NCBI GenBank assembly: GCA_009760855.2
Contig: WPIO01000031.1
Coordinates: 269,001-333,000 of the forward strand
DNA: 64,000 bases
Origin: Cristatella mucedo
Lineage: Eukaryota; Bryozoa; Phylactolaemata; Cristatellidae
Direction: 5' to 3'
The translations under genes were made by a program, and so were the position numbers. The notes below the pieces were generated by a model that did no database searches, had not been told where the DNA came from, and worked only from the letters and a program-made list of their open reading frames with translations. Below, one piece after another: positions 1 through 11,052 of the stretch; position 1 is the first letter of the stretch, and every line of letters starts with the position of its first letter.

Positions 1-172
1 ACCGTCCTGCAAAGCCTTTTGACGGCAGTCGGCATCATCCGTGAGCAGCACTGCAGTTACTGTCTGGTCGGACTTACTGAGGTGCTCTGCATACCATTTG
101 GTGGCAGTTCTTATAGCTCGGTCATTTCTGTCATTCGAGCTCTCTCCCGGCATCCTCTCAACATATGTGTCA
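1..172 (-). CDS. DIS3: DIS3/RRP44 exosome nuclease, coding exon 4 (runs off left edge)
   Basis: This exon continues the PIN (endonuclease) domain of DIS3 and is still open at base 1, so the rest of the gene lies outside the window. The acceptor AG is at 174-173. The first base completes a Cys codon split with exon 3, followed by 57 codons with no stop. The peptide contains SNDRNDRAIR and LLTDDADCR, matching the family's third and fourth PIN metal-binding aspartates. Counting from the predicted start these are D148 and D177, equivalent to human D146 and D177. Both are retained, so the endonuclease site looks intact. The S1/CSD/RNB exonuclease part would lie beyond the edge. Identification is from remembered family motifs, not a search, but motif order, spacing and reading phase all agree. 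Confidence 0.93.
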
Positions 173-699
173 CTAGGTAAACACATTCATACAACTTACA
201 ACAGTGAGACAGTAAGTAAGTGCAACAGCGCAATCAAGACATCTAAGACAGACTCAGTGTAGTAGTCGCTAATCAATCATGCAAATATGTCACCCAACCT
301 TAAGCTGACAAGATGTGTATAACCATATTATATATGCCTATTTGACTATTAAATAATTAGTAGCACATATATATATATATATATATATATTTATTTATTT
401 ACTTATATTATAATTTACATTATAACATTAGTAAATTTCAGTTTAGATTATGCAGATAGGCCTAAATTGCTATCTAAGCACAGTAGCACAGAACATAATC
501 CGAGAGTCTGAAAAGGTAAAATGGGGTGTGGTCGTGCATTAACAAGACATGAACACGGCATCTTGCTCTATAGTGTTGTGCATATGCTCACTTTTCAGTT
601 TCAGTTTCGAATTTTTTATGCTAGCATTCGTGCAGCTAAATCCTAAATCCTACATGCAGCCCTTAAGTAATGCAAATATGTGTATGGCTGCATATTATT

Positions 700-786
700 A
701 TTTTTCCTTTGCAGAACATGTAAAGCGCCTAGAAAGAGACTGAGTTATCTGAGGGCACTTTATCAAGTGTTAATATTATTATTATA
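700..786 (+). mobile_element. LINE 3'-tail fragment
   Basis: Only the end of the CR1/L2-group LINE is present: the TTTGCAG-ACATGTAAAGCGCC block, the hairpin tail (with AGTTATCT and GGCACT variants) and a short run of ATT. It is antisense to DIS3 and too short to code. Confidence 0.8.
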
Positions 787-869
787 TGTGCATATAGATG
801 CATATTGATATTGGGAAAGGAATATGACGTTCAAGAGGCACAAAGAGTCGGAGCCATTTCTTGATGGAA

Positions 870-1035
870 TGCATGTGCTAAGCAATCATCGGTATTCGCA
901 CTTCAGGAACCAGATTGGGGGTTCGATAACTGTAGCAGGCAATAATTTTTCCTTCTGCAAGTGAGGGGAACGTAACTAACTATGGCTTCTCTAACCTTAT
1001 ATAAATTAGGCTGCTAAATCAGCAGCACTTTATTT
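870..1035 (+). mobile_element. tRNA-headed SINE (family A), diverged
   Basis: It shows a B-box-like GGGGTTCGATAAC, then the family body (GCAGGCAATAATTTTT, TGCAAGTG) and the conserved 3' motif TAGGCTGCTAAATCAGCA. It is an old copy with many substitutions. Confidence 0.65.
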
Positions 1036-3143
1036 ATTGCCCTAAGCCTTAGTTCAGCAGTAAGTTACTCACATTTAATGACCCAGGTTTTGGGTTTGAG
1101 TTTGGGTTTGCTCACGACATATGGGTAGCGAACAAAGCTCCACAAAGACTAACAAAGACCCACAAAGAATCAAGCCTTGAAAGGGCATGGCAGCACAGCC
1201 ACGGGATGGCCGAAGACTTGAGGTTCAGTCGGCTGAGACTTCTAGACAGTAGCATAAGACAACGGCAGAATTGTAGGACAGATTGCAAGCAGTTTGGTAT
1301 GCTCGAACATCAGGTGTAACTCTGAAAAACGTCGAGTCTATGCCAGCCCAAATAGCTGACATTACTAATCGGAAAGAGGCCACACCTGTGTCATTAGTGC
1401 TTCGACCTCCGGTGCTATGGTTGTCAAGCAATATAAATCATGAGTTGGGCTGCTGTGTTTATTTTGGCATCAATCTTACACATTTTAACCCTTCGAATAG
1501 ATTTCAAAATTGCCTAAAGCAGAAGTCGACCATAGTTTAGTGGGTACAGCATTTAATCATGGCTATATATTTGACAAGAACAATTGTGAAAATGTGTGCA
1601 GTAACTTTTTTGAACTGCTTTCACTAACGCATTAGTATGATCACCTCAAGTGTGCAGAGCTTCGATTCAATCTCGAGAAACTTCCTGTCCTTCATTCAGC
1701 CATTGTGTAAGGCAAAGCAACAACATCGATAGCGCACACACACTCAGTTGCAAAAATCCTCGCAGTATGGCCGTAGCTACTGCAGCTCTAAATCCGTTCG
1801 GGTGATGGGAGGGATTTTTAAGATGCCGGCAAACCTCAATTATGCAAAGCACGGGACAATATTTATTGACACTCCAAAAACAAACACATGCTGCTGGTAT
1901 GCATGTGGTATGTATGTATAGTATGGCATCGTTCACCACCCTTCTTTTCTTGCCTTCCTTGTCTGGCCAGGCATAAAGGCCACAAGCTTTTGAATCGTCT
2001 CTTATGCTGTAGTGCATTCCACTGAGCCTGAGTTTTACTGATAAGGTGGACTGCTGGTGCAGGCAAATCCCCCCCCCCACCTCAGCTGCCTGTCGGTGTG
2101 GCTCCATAGTCGTACTATGGGGTTTTAATCAGGCGACTGGTTGGGCAACTGCACAAGCACCAAACAAGAATACATCAAAACATAATCGAGTCAGATCGCA
2201 CTGATTTGTGAATTTATTGCTTGATTAGAAGCGTGGGGAAACCATGAACCCTGGCTTCGGTAGCTACACTCTCCTCTTGATAAAAGGCTGCCAGACTGCG
2301 GTGGCTGGCTGTGTGCCACTTCTAAAACTGACCGGAATTATTTTTTTTAAGTGTTAGCTTGACTGTTTTTAACTAAGTGGAACAGGTTGACAATCTCTAT
2401 TACTGAATTTTTTTTAACTTGGGTCTAATGGACCAACCTTCTCTACTGGGTCTACTGGCTGTTAAATTCTATTGCTTTATATTGCCAGTTGCGGTGCTCA
2501 AAAGCAACCTCATTATGTGTTCAAATCGTTGGCAGTCGTGTGTGCAAGATAAGACATTGAATCTCAGGACGGCAGGGACAGCATGCACCAACACTAAGCA
2601 AATTAAACAAACCTGCATCTACAATAAATTTATTCTTAGAAACTATTCGACCAAGCAGCTATTCTAAGAAAATGCAAGCCATGCTACTAGTCTTAAAATC
2701 TCGGGTTTGCTTTACGACCTCACCTAATACTGCATGCCTAGGCTGCAAGTAGTGCTTCTTTGTTATCTACTGGTCGATTTGTCAGAAAGTACTTCTTTTT
2801 TTCCTTCCATGCCCATGCAACTTATGAAAATACTATATAGCACAACGGATCAGAAGAAGGAAAAACTATCTTGCGCCTGTTTACTATTTAAATAGCAGAA
2901 TAACTGTTTAAGCCAATATCAGAATATGTGTAACCAACTTAATATTTGTTCGTACCATTAGCGTACCGAAACTAGATATCAAAATAACATTGGTTGCTAG
3001 AAAAATACTTAATTATTTTATATATATCTTGCCATATTAGATTCCAAACAATGCTCAGCTAGTCGTGATTCACTCAGTGACAGGGAGCAACCTATCATTG
3101 AATTCATCGCATAATACTATGTCAGTAAGCGCCGCAGTCTCAC

Positions 3144-3238
3144 CAGTGATGCTCATTCACAAACACATAAGCCCGCTTTGCCTCACGCCCAATAAGGTCC
3201 TTGATTCTTTTGTAAACTGGAACACTTCTATGTCGTAC
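3144..3238 (-). CDS. DIS3: DIS3/RRP44, coding exon 3
   Basis: A 95-nt exon: 31 codons plus two bases (TG) that join T from exon 4 to give Cys. The acceptor is ATGCAG at 3239 and the donor GTGAGA at 3143. The peptide includes VPVYKRIKDLI and VFVNEHH, the linker between the second and third catalytic acids of the PIN domain (human VYKRIRD and FTNEHH). Both junctions keep the reading frame with the neighbouring exons, which is strong support. The introns on both sides are several kb and LINE-rich. Confidence 0.94.
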
Positions 3239-3504
3239 CTGCATGATCAAGTGAGCTAATAAAGAGACACATCCGCTACACATATTAGTATAGATAGCAA
3301 AGCAGACCAGCATCAGCGCAATGAAAAAACTATACAACTTATTCCTAGGTAGCTCAAGCTAAAGCACACAGTCAGTTCAACGCGAACAATGGCAAGCCAT
3401 CAGCCCCAGCAGAGATGCAAAGGGGGACAGGCTAGCCCCCATGTCCCGAATGCCCGATCAGCCATAAGGACCCGCCATGCTAAGCTATCTTTAAGAACTC
3501 CTTT

Positions 3505-3535
3505 AAAAATACTAGCTGATTTAACAGCCTCTTGC
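3505..3535 (-). mobile_element. SINE family A, 3' end only
   Basis: The plus strand reads CTAGCTGATTTAACAGCCTC, the reverse complement of the conserved SINE A tail. Nothing of the tRNA-like head is left. Confidence 0.5.
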
Positions 3536-3639
3536 TACAATACTATATCAACTACTTAGTGATACAATGCATATTTTTAAGCACAAGTAAGCATACAAAA
3601 GGACGATTTGCATAGACCGAACAGAGCAAGTGTTGAGAA

Positions 3640-3760
3640 AAAGAGCAAGTTTCTAGTTTCCTTTTAAATGTTATCAAGCTGGAAGATGCGGGAGCATAGG
3701 ACGTGAACATAGGAAGTGAGCGCATGTCTCCCAAGGATTTGAGCTTGCTTATAGACACAG
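3640..3760 (-). mobile_element. Decayed LINE coding fragment
   Basis: The minus strand encodes LKSLGD, then MFTSYAP and TFKRKLET, the C-terminal motif order of the LINE seen intact elsewhere (LKSFGD, FSSYAPKAWNSLP, TFKRNLKT). It has no 3' tail and is heavily substituted. Confidence 0.6.
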
Positions 3761-4269
3761 CTTAACGACCCGAGTCAAAAGAGTGGGTTGGGCATGGGAA
3801 GCCTGCCGAGGTGTAAGTAAATCGCCGAAACCTGATCCGCATCCGACAAAAAGCAGCGGTGCTTTGCAGGTATGCAGGACTAGAAAAGACAAATGAACGA
3901 GTTATATAGCCAAACCCTACAAAAACTAGGGGGGGGGGGGGGGTCACAGCAGGTTGTTTAAAGCCAACAGGCCCCTCACAGAGATTCTATCGGTATACTC
4001 GTTTGACTTGGTCAAATCAGCAACCCGATCGAGTCGCCTACTAACGAAATAACCTGTTAATCACCAAATTTCTGAGAAGCATAAGAAAAGAGCACTGCTG
4101 AATTTCAGCTCAAAATAAAATATTCAGTATACAATACCAGAAAATAGTCACGGAAAATTCAAACTTTGCTTCGGTAGGCTGCCACACGTATCTGCTGAAC
4201 TAGCTGGTAAGCCTTCACCTACAGCCAGGGAAAACATTTCATACCTGAATTAAAACTGAATTGATCACT

Positions 4270-4440
4270 TATTTTCAATTTATAATTTACAATTATAATT
4301 ATAATATATTTATATGTATATATTTATATAATTATAATATATTTATATTTATATTTATAATATATTTATATTTATAATTTATTTTCAAATTAAAACTATG
4401 AAAGTAAATATCGCCATTTGTATTTATATTTGTAATATGT
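4270..4440. repeat. AT-rich low-complexity block
   Basis: Dense irregular TATTTATA/AATTATAA runs. No gene or mobile element signature. Confidence 0.8.
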
Positions 4441-4611
4441 GTGGGTTCTCTAACAATTGATAAATGCCGGCTAGCAGATCAGCAGGAGTGACTTCTATTT
4501 ACAGTAAGTACATAGAAGAAGTAAGCTCGTTCAAATTATATAAACTCACTTAAGTGCTGCACTAATATTGAGTATCACCCAAATAGTTTATTGTAACTTG
4601 CACTTTTAGCA

Positions 4612-4634
4612 CATACACACACACATGCACACAC

Positions 4635-4709
<75 letters not shown>
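4612..4709. repeat. (AC)n microsatellite, about 98 bp
   Basis: Nearly pure AC dinucleotides with two early interruptions (ATGC, ACGC). It abuts the 3' end of a LINE. Confidence 0.97.
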
Positions 4710-4711
<2 letters not shown>

Positions 4712-4721
4712 TATATAATGT

Positions 4722-5230
4722 ACTTAATAAAGTGCCCTCAGAGAACTTAATCTCTTTCTAGGCGCTTTACATTTGCTGCATAGGGAAATGCAATTGAATG
4801 GTAAGTAAAATCATGCTTGAAAAACCATCAAAATGAATAACATGGTTAGGGGTGACATGCACAGGGTCAGCATGCAAATGTGGTTAGTGGCAGCATGCAC
4901 AGTGTCAGCACACATAAGCAAATGAAGGACGAATCACAGGGACCCACTAAATGCTGTCCTAAATAGGTGTTTTTAAGTTCCTTTTAAATGTGGTCAGGTC
5001 AGGGGATGTTGTGACGCAGGTCGGGAGGGAGTTCCAGGCTTTGGGAGCATACGAACTAAATGCACGGTCTCCAAAGGATTTGAGGTTTGTACGAGGTATT
5101 TGTAGACTGTTGGATTCCGAAAAGCGGGTGGTACGATGCTTGGCCTGATGGGGTAGTATGTCGGAGAGATAGGCTGGAGCCATAGAATGAAGGGACCTCA
5201 AAGTGAGCGAAAAACCTTGAGGTCAACCCG
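4722..5230 (-). mobile_element. 5'-truncated LINE (CR1/L2 group)
   Basis: Read on the minus strand it gives the LINE C-terminus (FRSLHSMAPAYLSDILPHQ, then FGDRAFSSYAPKAWNSLP), a stop, the 3' untranslated region and the hairpin tail. The last about 80 codons are open and almost identical to the copy at 9292-9546, so insertion was fairly recent. It lacks all reverse-transcriptase motifs. Confidence 0.92.
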
Positions 5231-5272
5231 TAAGATAGATATATGTATGTATACATATATATATATATATAT

Positions 5273-5285
5273 ATATACATGCAAA

Positions 5286-5323
<38 letters not shown>

Positions 5324-5336
5324 TTTGCATGTATAT
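5273..5336. repeat. Inverted repeat around AT microsatellite
   Basis: Perfect 16-bp arms (ATATACATGCAAATAC at 5273-5288 and its reverse complement at 5321-5336) enclose 32 bp of TA repeats that are themselves self-complementary. The whole 64 bp can fold as one hairpin or cruciform. Confidence 0.9.
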
Positions 5337-5499
5337 TTACAGGGATCAAGATATAACAACAGATATTCCAGATCTTTTAGTGTTAAATTGTAGCGTTAGA
5401 TTGACTGCTAGCAAAACATTGGCTGAAATGCAAGGTTTGCATGAATCATCAATATTTGAAACAAATCACATGTGTTACCTCAAATCCACTAACCAGATT

Positions 5500-5678
5500 T
5501 GAATGCTGACCCTGTGCATGTCACCCCTAACCATGTTATTCGTGTTGTTTATTTATCAAGCATGATATGATATTACTCACCATTCAATTGCTTTTCCCTT
5601 TGCAGCAAATGTAAAGCGCCTAGAAAGAGATTGAGTTCTCTGAGGGCGCTTTATCAAGTGCATTATTATTATTATTAT
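5500..5678 (+). mobile_element. LINE 3' fragment
   Basis: LINE 3' untranslated region from GACCCTGTGCATG through the hairpin tail to (ATT)n. Non-coding and severely 5' truncated. It is followed at once by another LINE piece. Confidence 0.88.
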
Positions 5679-5679
5679 A

Positions 5680-6036
5680 ATCCTTTGAAGACCCTGCCTT
5701 TAAGTTCGTATACTCCTAAACCCTGGAACTAACTCCCGACTTGCGTCGTGACATCTCCTGACTTGACCACATTTTAAAAGAAACTAAAAACTCATCTATT
5801 TATGACAGCATTTAGTGGGTTCCTGTGGATCCGTCCTTTATGTGCTAACACTGTGCATGCTGCCACTAACCATACTTGCATGCTAACACTGTGCATGTCA
5901 CCCCACCCATGTTATTCTTGTTTATCGAGCAAGCTACCACTAACCATTCGATCGTGCTTCCTTTGCAGCAAGGCCTAGAAAGAGAGAGGTTCTCAGAGGG
6001 TGCTCTATCAAATGTATTATTATTATTATTATTAAC
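5680..6036 (+). mobile_element. LINE 3' fragment, tandem to the previous one
   Basis: It starts within the LINE C-terminal coding region (equivalent of KSFGDRAFSSYAP, now broken by substitutions) and runs through the 3' untranslated region to (ATT)n. Its start abuts the ATT tail of the preceding fragment, which suggests insertion into an existing LINE tail. Confidence 0.85.
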
Positions 6037-7730
6037 CACCTTGGCTTAATTATCAGGGGCAATAACTTTTACAATGACCCAGCTTTAGCAGTATCAGGGG
6101 CAATTTCCGGCATTCAACATAGCTACCAATCGTGATCAATATTATTTTGAAATACGACCGGAGCACTACAAAGTAAGATTTACGTGATGCATCAAGTATC
6201 TCTCTCTTAAAACGTAGCATAACAACCATATCAGGCATTTCACAGCAATCATTTAAGAGCTTGAAACATGCTATTTTAAGCATTCACAACCACAGAACTG
6301 ATGCAAAAAATGGATGATTCGGTTCACAGAAAAAAACACCCAAAAGCATTTTCTGATAAAATAAGCAATTAAAGAATTTGTTCAATAATTTCTTAGGTTC
6401 TCTCAGTTTTCCAAATGTATGCACTGAATTGAATTAATTTTTCATACATTTTCATGAAAACATTTCAATTAAATGAGTGCCGATCGCCAGGGTTATGGCA
6501 TCTCAGGTCTTTACCAAAACTGCTAAAGCAGTTTTATCATACCCTGCAGCTCTTTCTTACATAAGGAAACGTAGTTGGCCGGTTTCTTGCTCTAACTGCA
6601 CATCGATTTCTAGCATAGTCTCAAATCATGTCTGGTCAACGTCAGCGCTTGCACAAAACCGGATGTCTCAAACTTGAATGTTCCTGAACTAGTGCCACTT
6701 ACTGAATTTAAGATGTATTTTCCAGAGGAGTGGTACTTGGCACTTCCAAAATTCTTACTTCGCTGCGTTCTGACAATGCTATCAAAAATTACCCTTAGAA
6801 AACTGCAACTGCTTCCAAACCAATCTCAAAACTGCCTAACGAGTTAATTTTGCAGGTTGTTCGCACCCAGTAGTCCAAACAAGGTGGCAACAAGTAAAAT
6901 GTGCTATGGGTATTGCTTCCGCATATTATCCTACATCTGAATAGCATTTTAGCATCAACTTTTTAAAACTGCAACGTTTGAGATTTGAGTTGACTACCAG
7001 TGCCTGCATTTTTCGGGCCAGCACTGTAGCATCTCACTGCCCTCCCAGCCTCTCGCATAAATGCTCGAAACGAAAAGAATCTATGAGAACCGACGGCTAA
7101 CTTCATCAGGCAGATATCCTGCAACCCGATACACTTAATATTCACTTAACAGCATTGAAAACATGCACGTCAGGTGTTTCAACATTTCTTATTTTTAGAA
7201 CCAAGGCTATGGATGTGCAAGTGCATACTTGCATCAATAAGAGGTCGGACTATCCCCATTCTTGATAACTTCCTGCATTTGCGATGGGGCCACATTGACT
7301 CGTCCAGCTCACACAAAACATCTCAAGTTATGCAGTCCCAGTTGTTTAAGCCGACATAAAAGCTGCTCAGGAGACGAAACGATAATTTTCCATAGCATAA
7401 GACCTCTATTTGCATGCTGTGAGAATCACGAATTTCCTTCCGTCGACAAACAGAATACGGCTCTAGTCATCGTAAACACAGGGTCGTGCTTACTTTTTCG
7501 CCAGAGTGTATACCGACAACACGGAAAAAAGGTTTTGGGCTACAGCTTGCTTCGAGTCCATAACAAGATGCACCAGCTGCAAGGTGATGATCCACATCTG
7601 AACTGAACCAGACACACGAACAAGGTTGCTTGGAAGAAAACGAGGCAATGACACACATCACTGAATGACCAACTTGATAGTAGGAAATTGCACTCCTTTA
7701 CAATGGTGGAGGCAAATTTCGGTATAGTAC

Positions 7731-7793
7731 CTCTTCCAGAACAGTTTGTAGAATAATCATGTCAGTAAAATCATCGTCTTCTAGTATATCAAT
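7731..7793 (-). CDS. DIS3: DIS3/RRP44, coding exon 2
   Basis: A 63-nt, 21-codon exon in phase 0 at both ends. The acceptor is TTTTAG at 7794 and the donor GTACTA at 7730. The peptide is IDILEDD...MIILQTVLEE. The last Glu (E99 from the start) corresponds to human E97, the second PIN catalytic residue, in the motif LQTVLQEV. The exon is far too short to stand out as an open frame. It was found by expecting it between HQ of exon 1 and VRHRS of exon 3, and it fits exactly. Confidence 0.95.
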
Positions 7794-8327
7794 CTAAAAT
7801 AGGAAAACGATTGGCGAACCCTTTGTATGGATGGAAAGCAATAAATTTCATTTCAAGTTACATTGCTCTCTAAATTACTTTACCGGCACATAATTGCAAT
7901 CAAATTAAAACTCCAAAGAGAACAGATGCAATGAAATGATTCCCAGGCCCACATAACAGCCCAGCTTCTCATGTTTACATAGCAAATGTTCTACCAGCTG
8001 CTTGACCAGGTGCCCCTGCAGGTACTAGAAGCAGCCAGAATAAAAGAATCCAGAAAAAACTCAGGTAATGAGTGCAAGCGATACAAAACATGAAACCTTA
8101 CAAGACGTCCCACAACATTGACATTACAGGAAGTCTCAAGTATTCCCAACCAAAATCATACTTCCACGTCTTCGAAAAAAAGTTGATTAACTTGGCCGAT
8201 ACAGTGGTAAAACTAGAGGTAAAGAGATAAAATGTCGCAGTGACTAAAAAGGAGCTTTGCAATTAATGATGAAACAAAATATTGTTACTGCAACCAATAC
8301 GACCAACCTCCATAAGTGTACCGTAAG

Positions 8328-9546
8328 TAGTAAGTTCCAGTCTGGCTTTAGAGCTAATCACTCAACAGAGTCAGCATTGCTTCGGGTATACAACGACCTA
8401 CTTAGGAATGCAGACATGGGTAGAGTGTCTCTGCTTGTTTTGCTCGATCTTTCGGCAGCTTTTGACACCATCGATCACAAAGTGCTTCTAGAGCGCCTCT
8501 CAACTCGCCTGGGCATCACTGGCACTGCTCTGCAGTGGTTCAGGTCCTATCTCAGTGGGAGACTCCAGAGCATTGACATGAATGGACAAAGATCATCTGA
8601 AGTACCTCTAAAATATGGAGTACCTCAGGGCTCCGTGCTAGGTCCGGTTCTTTTCACGGTTTATACTCTGCCTCTTGCTGATGTGATTGCCAAGCACAAT
8701 CTAGGCTTTCACTTCTATGCGGATGACACTCAGTTGTACCTTTGCTTTGATCCCTCCCAGCCTTCGAGCACCTCAAATTCTCTAAACTCGCTGCATGCAT
8801 TGATGACATCCGCACATGGATGGCAGCAAATTTTCTAAAACTAAACGATGACAAAACTAACTTACTAGTTATGGGCAAACCCAGTGTGATTCAGAGATTG
8901 GAAAGGCTGTCTCTCAAAATTGGCTCTGCCAGCATATCTCCTGTCGAATCAGCTCGAAATCTAGGTGTCATATTCCAAAGCGACCTCTCGTTAGACGACC
9001 ATATCAGCTCCACAGTCAAATCTGCCTATTTTCAGCTTCATAACATTGCTAAAATTCGGGCTTGTTTAGATAAGGATACCACGTCTAAGTTGGTCCATGC
9101 ATTCGTGACATCTCGTCTCGACTTCTGCAACTCACTGCTCACTGGCCTACCGGCATGTGCGATCAGGCGATTGCAGCTAGTGCAAAACTGCAGCTAGGCT
9201 TGTCTGTCGTGAGCGGCGCAGTTGCCACATTACTCCACTTCTCGCCGACCTGCACTAGCTACCAGTCAAGCAACGGATTGACTTCAAGGTTTTGTCGCTC
9301 ACTTTGAGGTCCCTTCATTCTATGGCTCCAGCCTATCTCTCCGACATACTACCCCACCAGGCCAAGCATCGTACCACCCGCTTTTCGGAATCCAACAGTC
9401 TACAAATACCTCGTACAAACCTCAAATCCTTTGGAGACCGTGCATTTAGTTCGTATGCTCCCAAAGCCTGGAACTCCCTCCCGACCTGCGTCACAACATC
9501 CCCTGACCTGACCACATTTAAAAGGAACTTAAAAACACCTATTTAG
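8328..9546 (+). pseudogene. LINE reverse transcriptase, frameshifted
   Basis: Compared with the sister copy at 23223-24460, this frame has lost about 4 nt near 8790 (SLAACIDDIRTW becomes SLHALMTSAHGW and then a stop). It has also lost 2 nt near 9190 (LVQNFAARL becomes LVQNCS and a stop), and carries TAG in place of the Trp of LHWLPVK near 9255. Between the lesions the frames are well conserved, so this is a relatively young but dead copy. The final segment reopens at 9292 and ends with LKTPI and a stop at about 9546. Confidence 0.9.
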
Positions 9547-9813
9547 GACAGCATTTAGTGGGTCCCTGTGATTCGTCCTTCATTTGCTTATGTGTGCTGA
9601 CACTGTGCATGCTGCCACTAACCACATTTGCATGCTGACCCTGTGCATGTCACCCCTAACCATGTTATTCATTTTGATGGTTTTTCAAGCATGATTTTAC
9701 TTACCATTCAATTGCATTTCCCTATGCAGCAAATGTAAAGCGCCTAGAAAGAGATTAAGTTCTCTGAGGGCGCTTTATCAAGTACATTATTATTATTATT
9801 ATTATTATTATTA
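8328..9813 (+). mobile_element. Longest LINE copy (CR1/L2 group), 5' truncated
   Basis: This non-LTR retrotransposon fragment keeps the reverse-transcriptase core and C-terminus but has no endonuclease domain or 5' end. Motifs in order: FQSGFRANHSTESAL, DLSAAFDTIDH, YGVPQGSVLGPVLF, FYADDTQLYL (catalytic YADD), LKLNDDKT, NLGVIF, then LVHAFVTSRLDFCNSLL. After the coding region come a 3' untranslated region, the hairpin tail (9737-9776) and (ATT)n. Possible imprecise target duplication: ACCGTAAG at the start and ACCGTGAC after the tail. The motif set is typical of the CR1/L2/Rex1 branch; the exact clade needs a tree. Confidence 0.95.
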
Positions 9814-10818
9814 CCGTGACAAATCACTTCCATCTCCAACCACTATACCTGTATCCTAGCAAACGCCTGGTACTACGATTGACACACCTCGGAATCATTG
9901 AGACACCATGCCCCACGAAGATATTACTAATAAAATCGTTCTTAGTTCAGTCTTGGAGGTTTGACAAAGATCAAAATGCATGTTCTTCGTCGACATAGCC
10001 ATATCATGTTAGCTGTGTACTGTCTGAGTCTTGTTGCAAGCAAAATCCAGCTTCATATCATCATGGTGATATGACTATGCTGCCTGTAAACTATGTTTCT
10101 GGTCAAATCCAACACAGAATCTGCCAACTCAGCAGCCAATGAACTATCATGATCCCACAACTCTCACAACCCTGATAGGCTATAAAAACGTATGCATGTT
10201 GACATAATGAACATCGCAGATACGGAGCAAATTGCATCGTAAGGTGGTTCTAGGGCTTCTGCAGTCTTGCTAATGCTGTGCTATCAGCAGACGACGATAT
10301 AGCGACTCTCTTGTCTAGTCACTGGTCGGGCAACACTGAATACAACCAAGAACAGCGTGTAGGCAAGCGCGACCTGCGAGTTTATGGGAGTCAGTCATCT
10401 TGGGCATATACCGCAGTACCCTATGGCAAGACGTAGCATCCTAAGACTAGGCGAAATATCCCCAAAAAAGAGGAGAAAAATTCAATGCATACAGTAGAAG
10501 CATAGAACTTCAATAACTGTCTGCCACGAGCATGCTATCAGAGCTTGAACTCAAGGGCAGTAGAGATGCTACCTCACACAGCATTTTATCTTCGTAAGGA
10601 CATCACCGAAGGATAATACTGTCGAATCTCTCGCAGCCGCATGTAATGACTCTGGTGGCAAGGCTAGCTCATATCACAGCACAAAAGGCTACAGCCAAGT
10701 ATTAATTGTTATTACTCGTGAAAAAGCGTTTGACGGTCTCGAGTTTGCAAAAGATAACTAGCCAGCTACGCTGGAAACACCGGCGCAAATGCGTGCTTCG
10801 CCTTTATGGAAGACTTAC

Positions 10819-11052
10819 CTGGTGTAAAACAACATTAGTGTCTGGCACTATGTAATGCGGCATATCGACAGCATTGCTCCTGCGATTAGGCTCACCGGAG
10901 AGGACGTTTTTGTCGGCCGGACAAATGCCGCAAAGGTCTGAACCACACCAAATATCAACCCTCAGATAGTGCTCGCGCACCACTTTAAGTACGCCACCTT
11001 TTTTTGTCTTTTTAATATAGACTTTGGATCTAATATCTCGTTCAATAACCAT
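10819..11052 (-). CDS. DIS3: DIS3/RRP44, coding exon 1 (start codon)
   Basis: First coding exon (78 codons, phase 0, donor GTAAGT at 10818) of the processive 3'-5' exoribonuclease and endonuclease that forms the active centre of the nuclear and cytoplasmic RNA exosome. KTKKGGVLKVVREHYL is the conserved N-terminus (human KTRAGGVMKIVREHYL). C36, C41 and C44 form the three-cysteine CR3 motif that helps anchor DIS3 to the exosome barrel. PHYIVPDTNVVLHQ carries the first PIN catalytic aspartate (D71; human D69). The start was chosen because it is the first ATG after an in-frame TAA at 11193-11191, has A at -3 and G at +4, and lies only a few residues before the conserved block. With exons 2-4 all four PIN acidic residues (D71, E99, D148, D177) are present. 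Confidence 0.95.

Larger units (their letters stand above)
173..3143 (-). other. DIS3 intron 3 (2971 bp)
   Basis: The intron begins GTGAGA after exon 3 and ends CCTAG before exon 4. It holds a short AT microsatellite (about 367-391), a LINE 3' tail (about 700-786) and an old SINE copy (about 870-1035). The rest is AT-rich unique-looking DNA in which I see no exon or RNA gene. Confidence 0.85.
3239..7730 (-). other. DIS3 intron 2 (4492 bp)
   Basis: It contains a SINE tail (about 3505-3535), an old LINE piece (about 3640-3760), an AT-rich block (4270-4440), a long (AC)n tract, three LINE fragments and a palindrome around an AT microsatellite. No other coding signal was seen; 6040-7730 looks like plain unique intron sequence. 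Confidence 0.85.
7794..10818 (-). other. DIS3 intron 1 (3025 bp)
   Basis: It begins GTAAGT and ends TTTTAG. About half is one LINE copy in the antisense orientation (8328-9813). The remainder (7794-8327 and 9814-10818) shows no coding or repeat signal I can name. Confidence 0.88.

Noticed and set aside
8257-9546. Reverse-transcriptase frames as part of a virus or host telomerase
   Set aside because: The motif set, 5' truncation, (ATT)n tail and many sister copies show an ordinary LINE.
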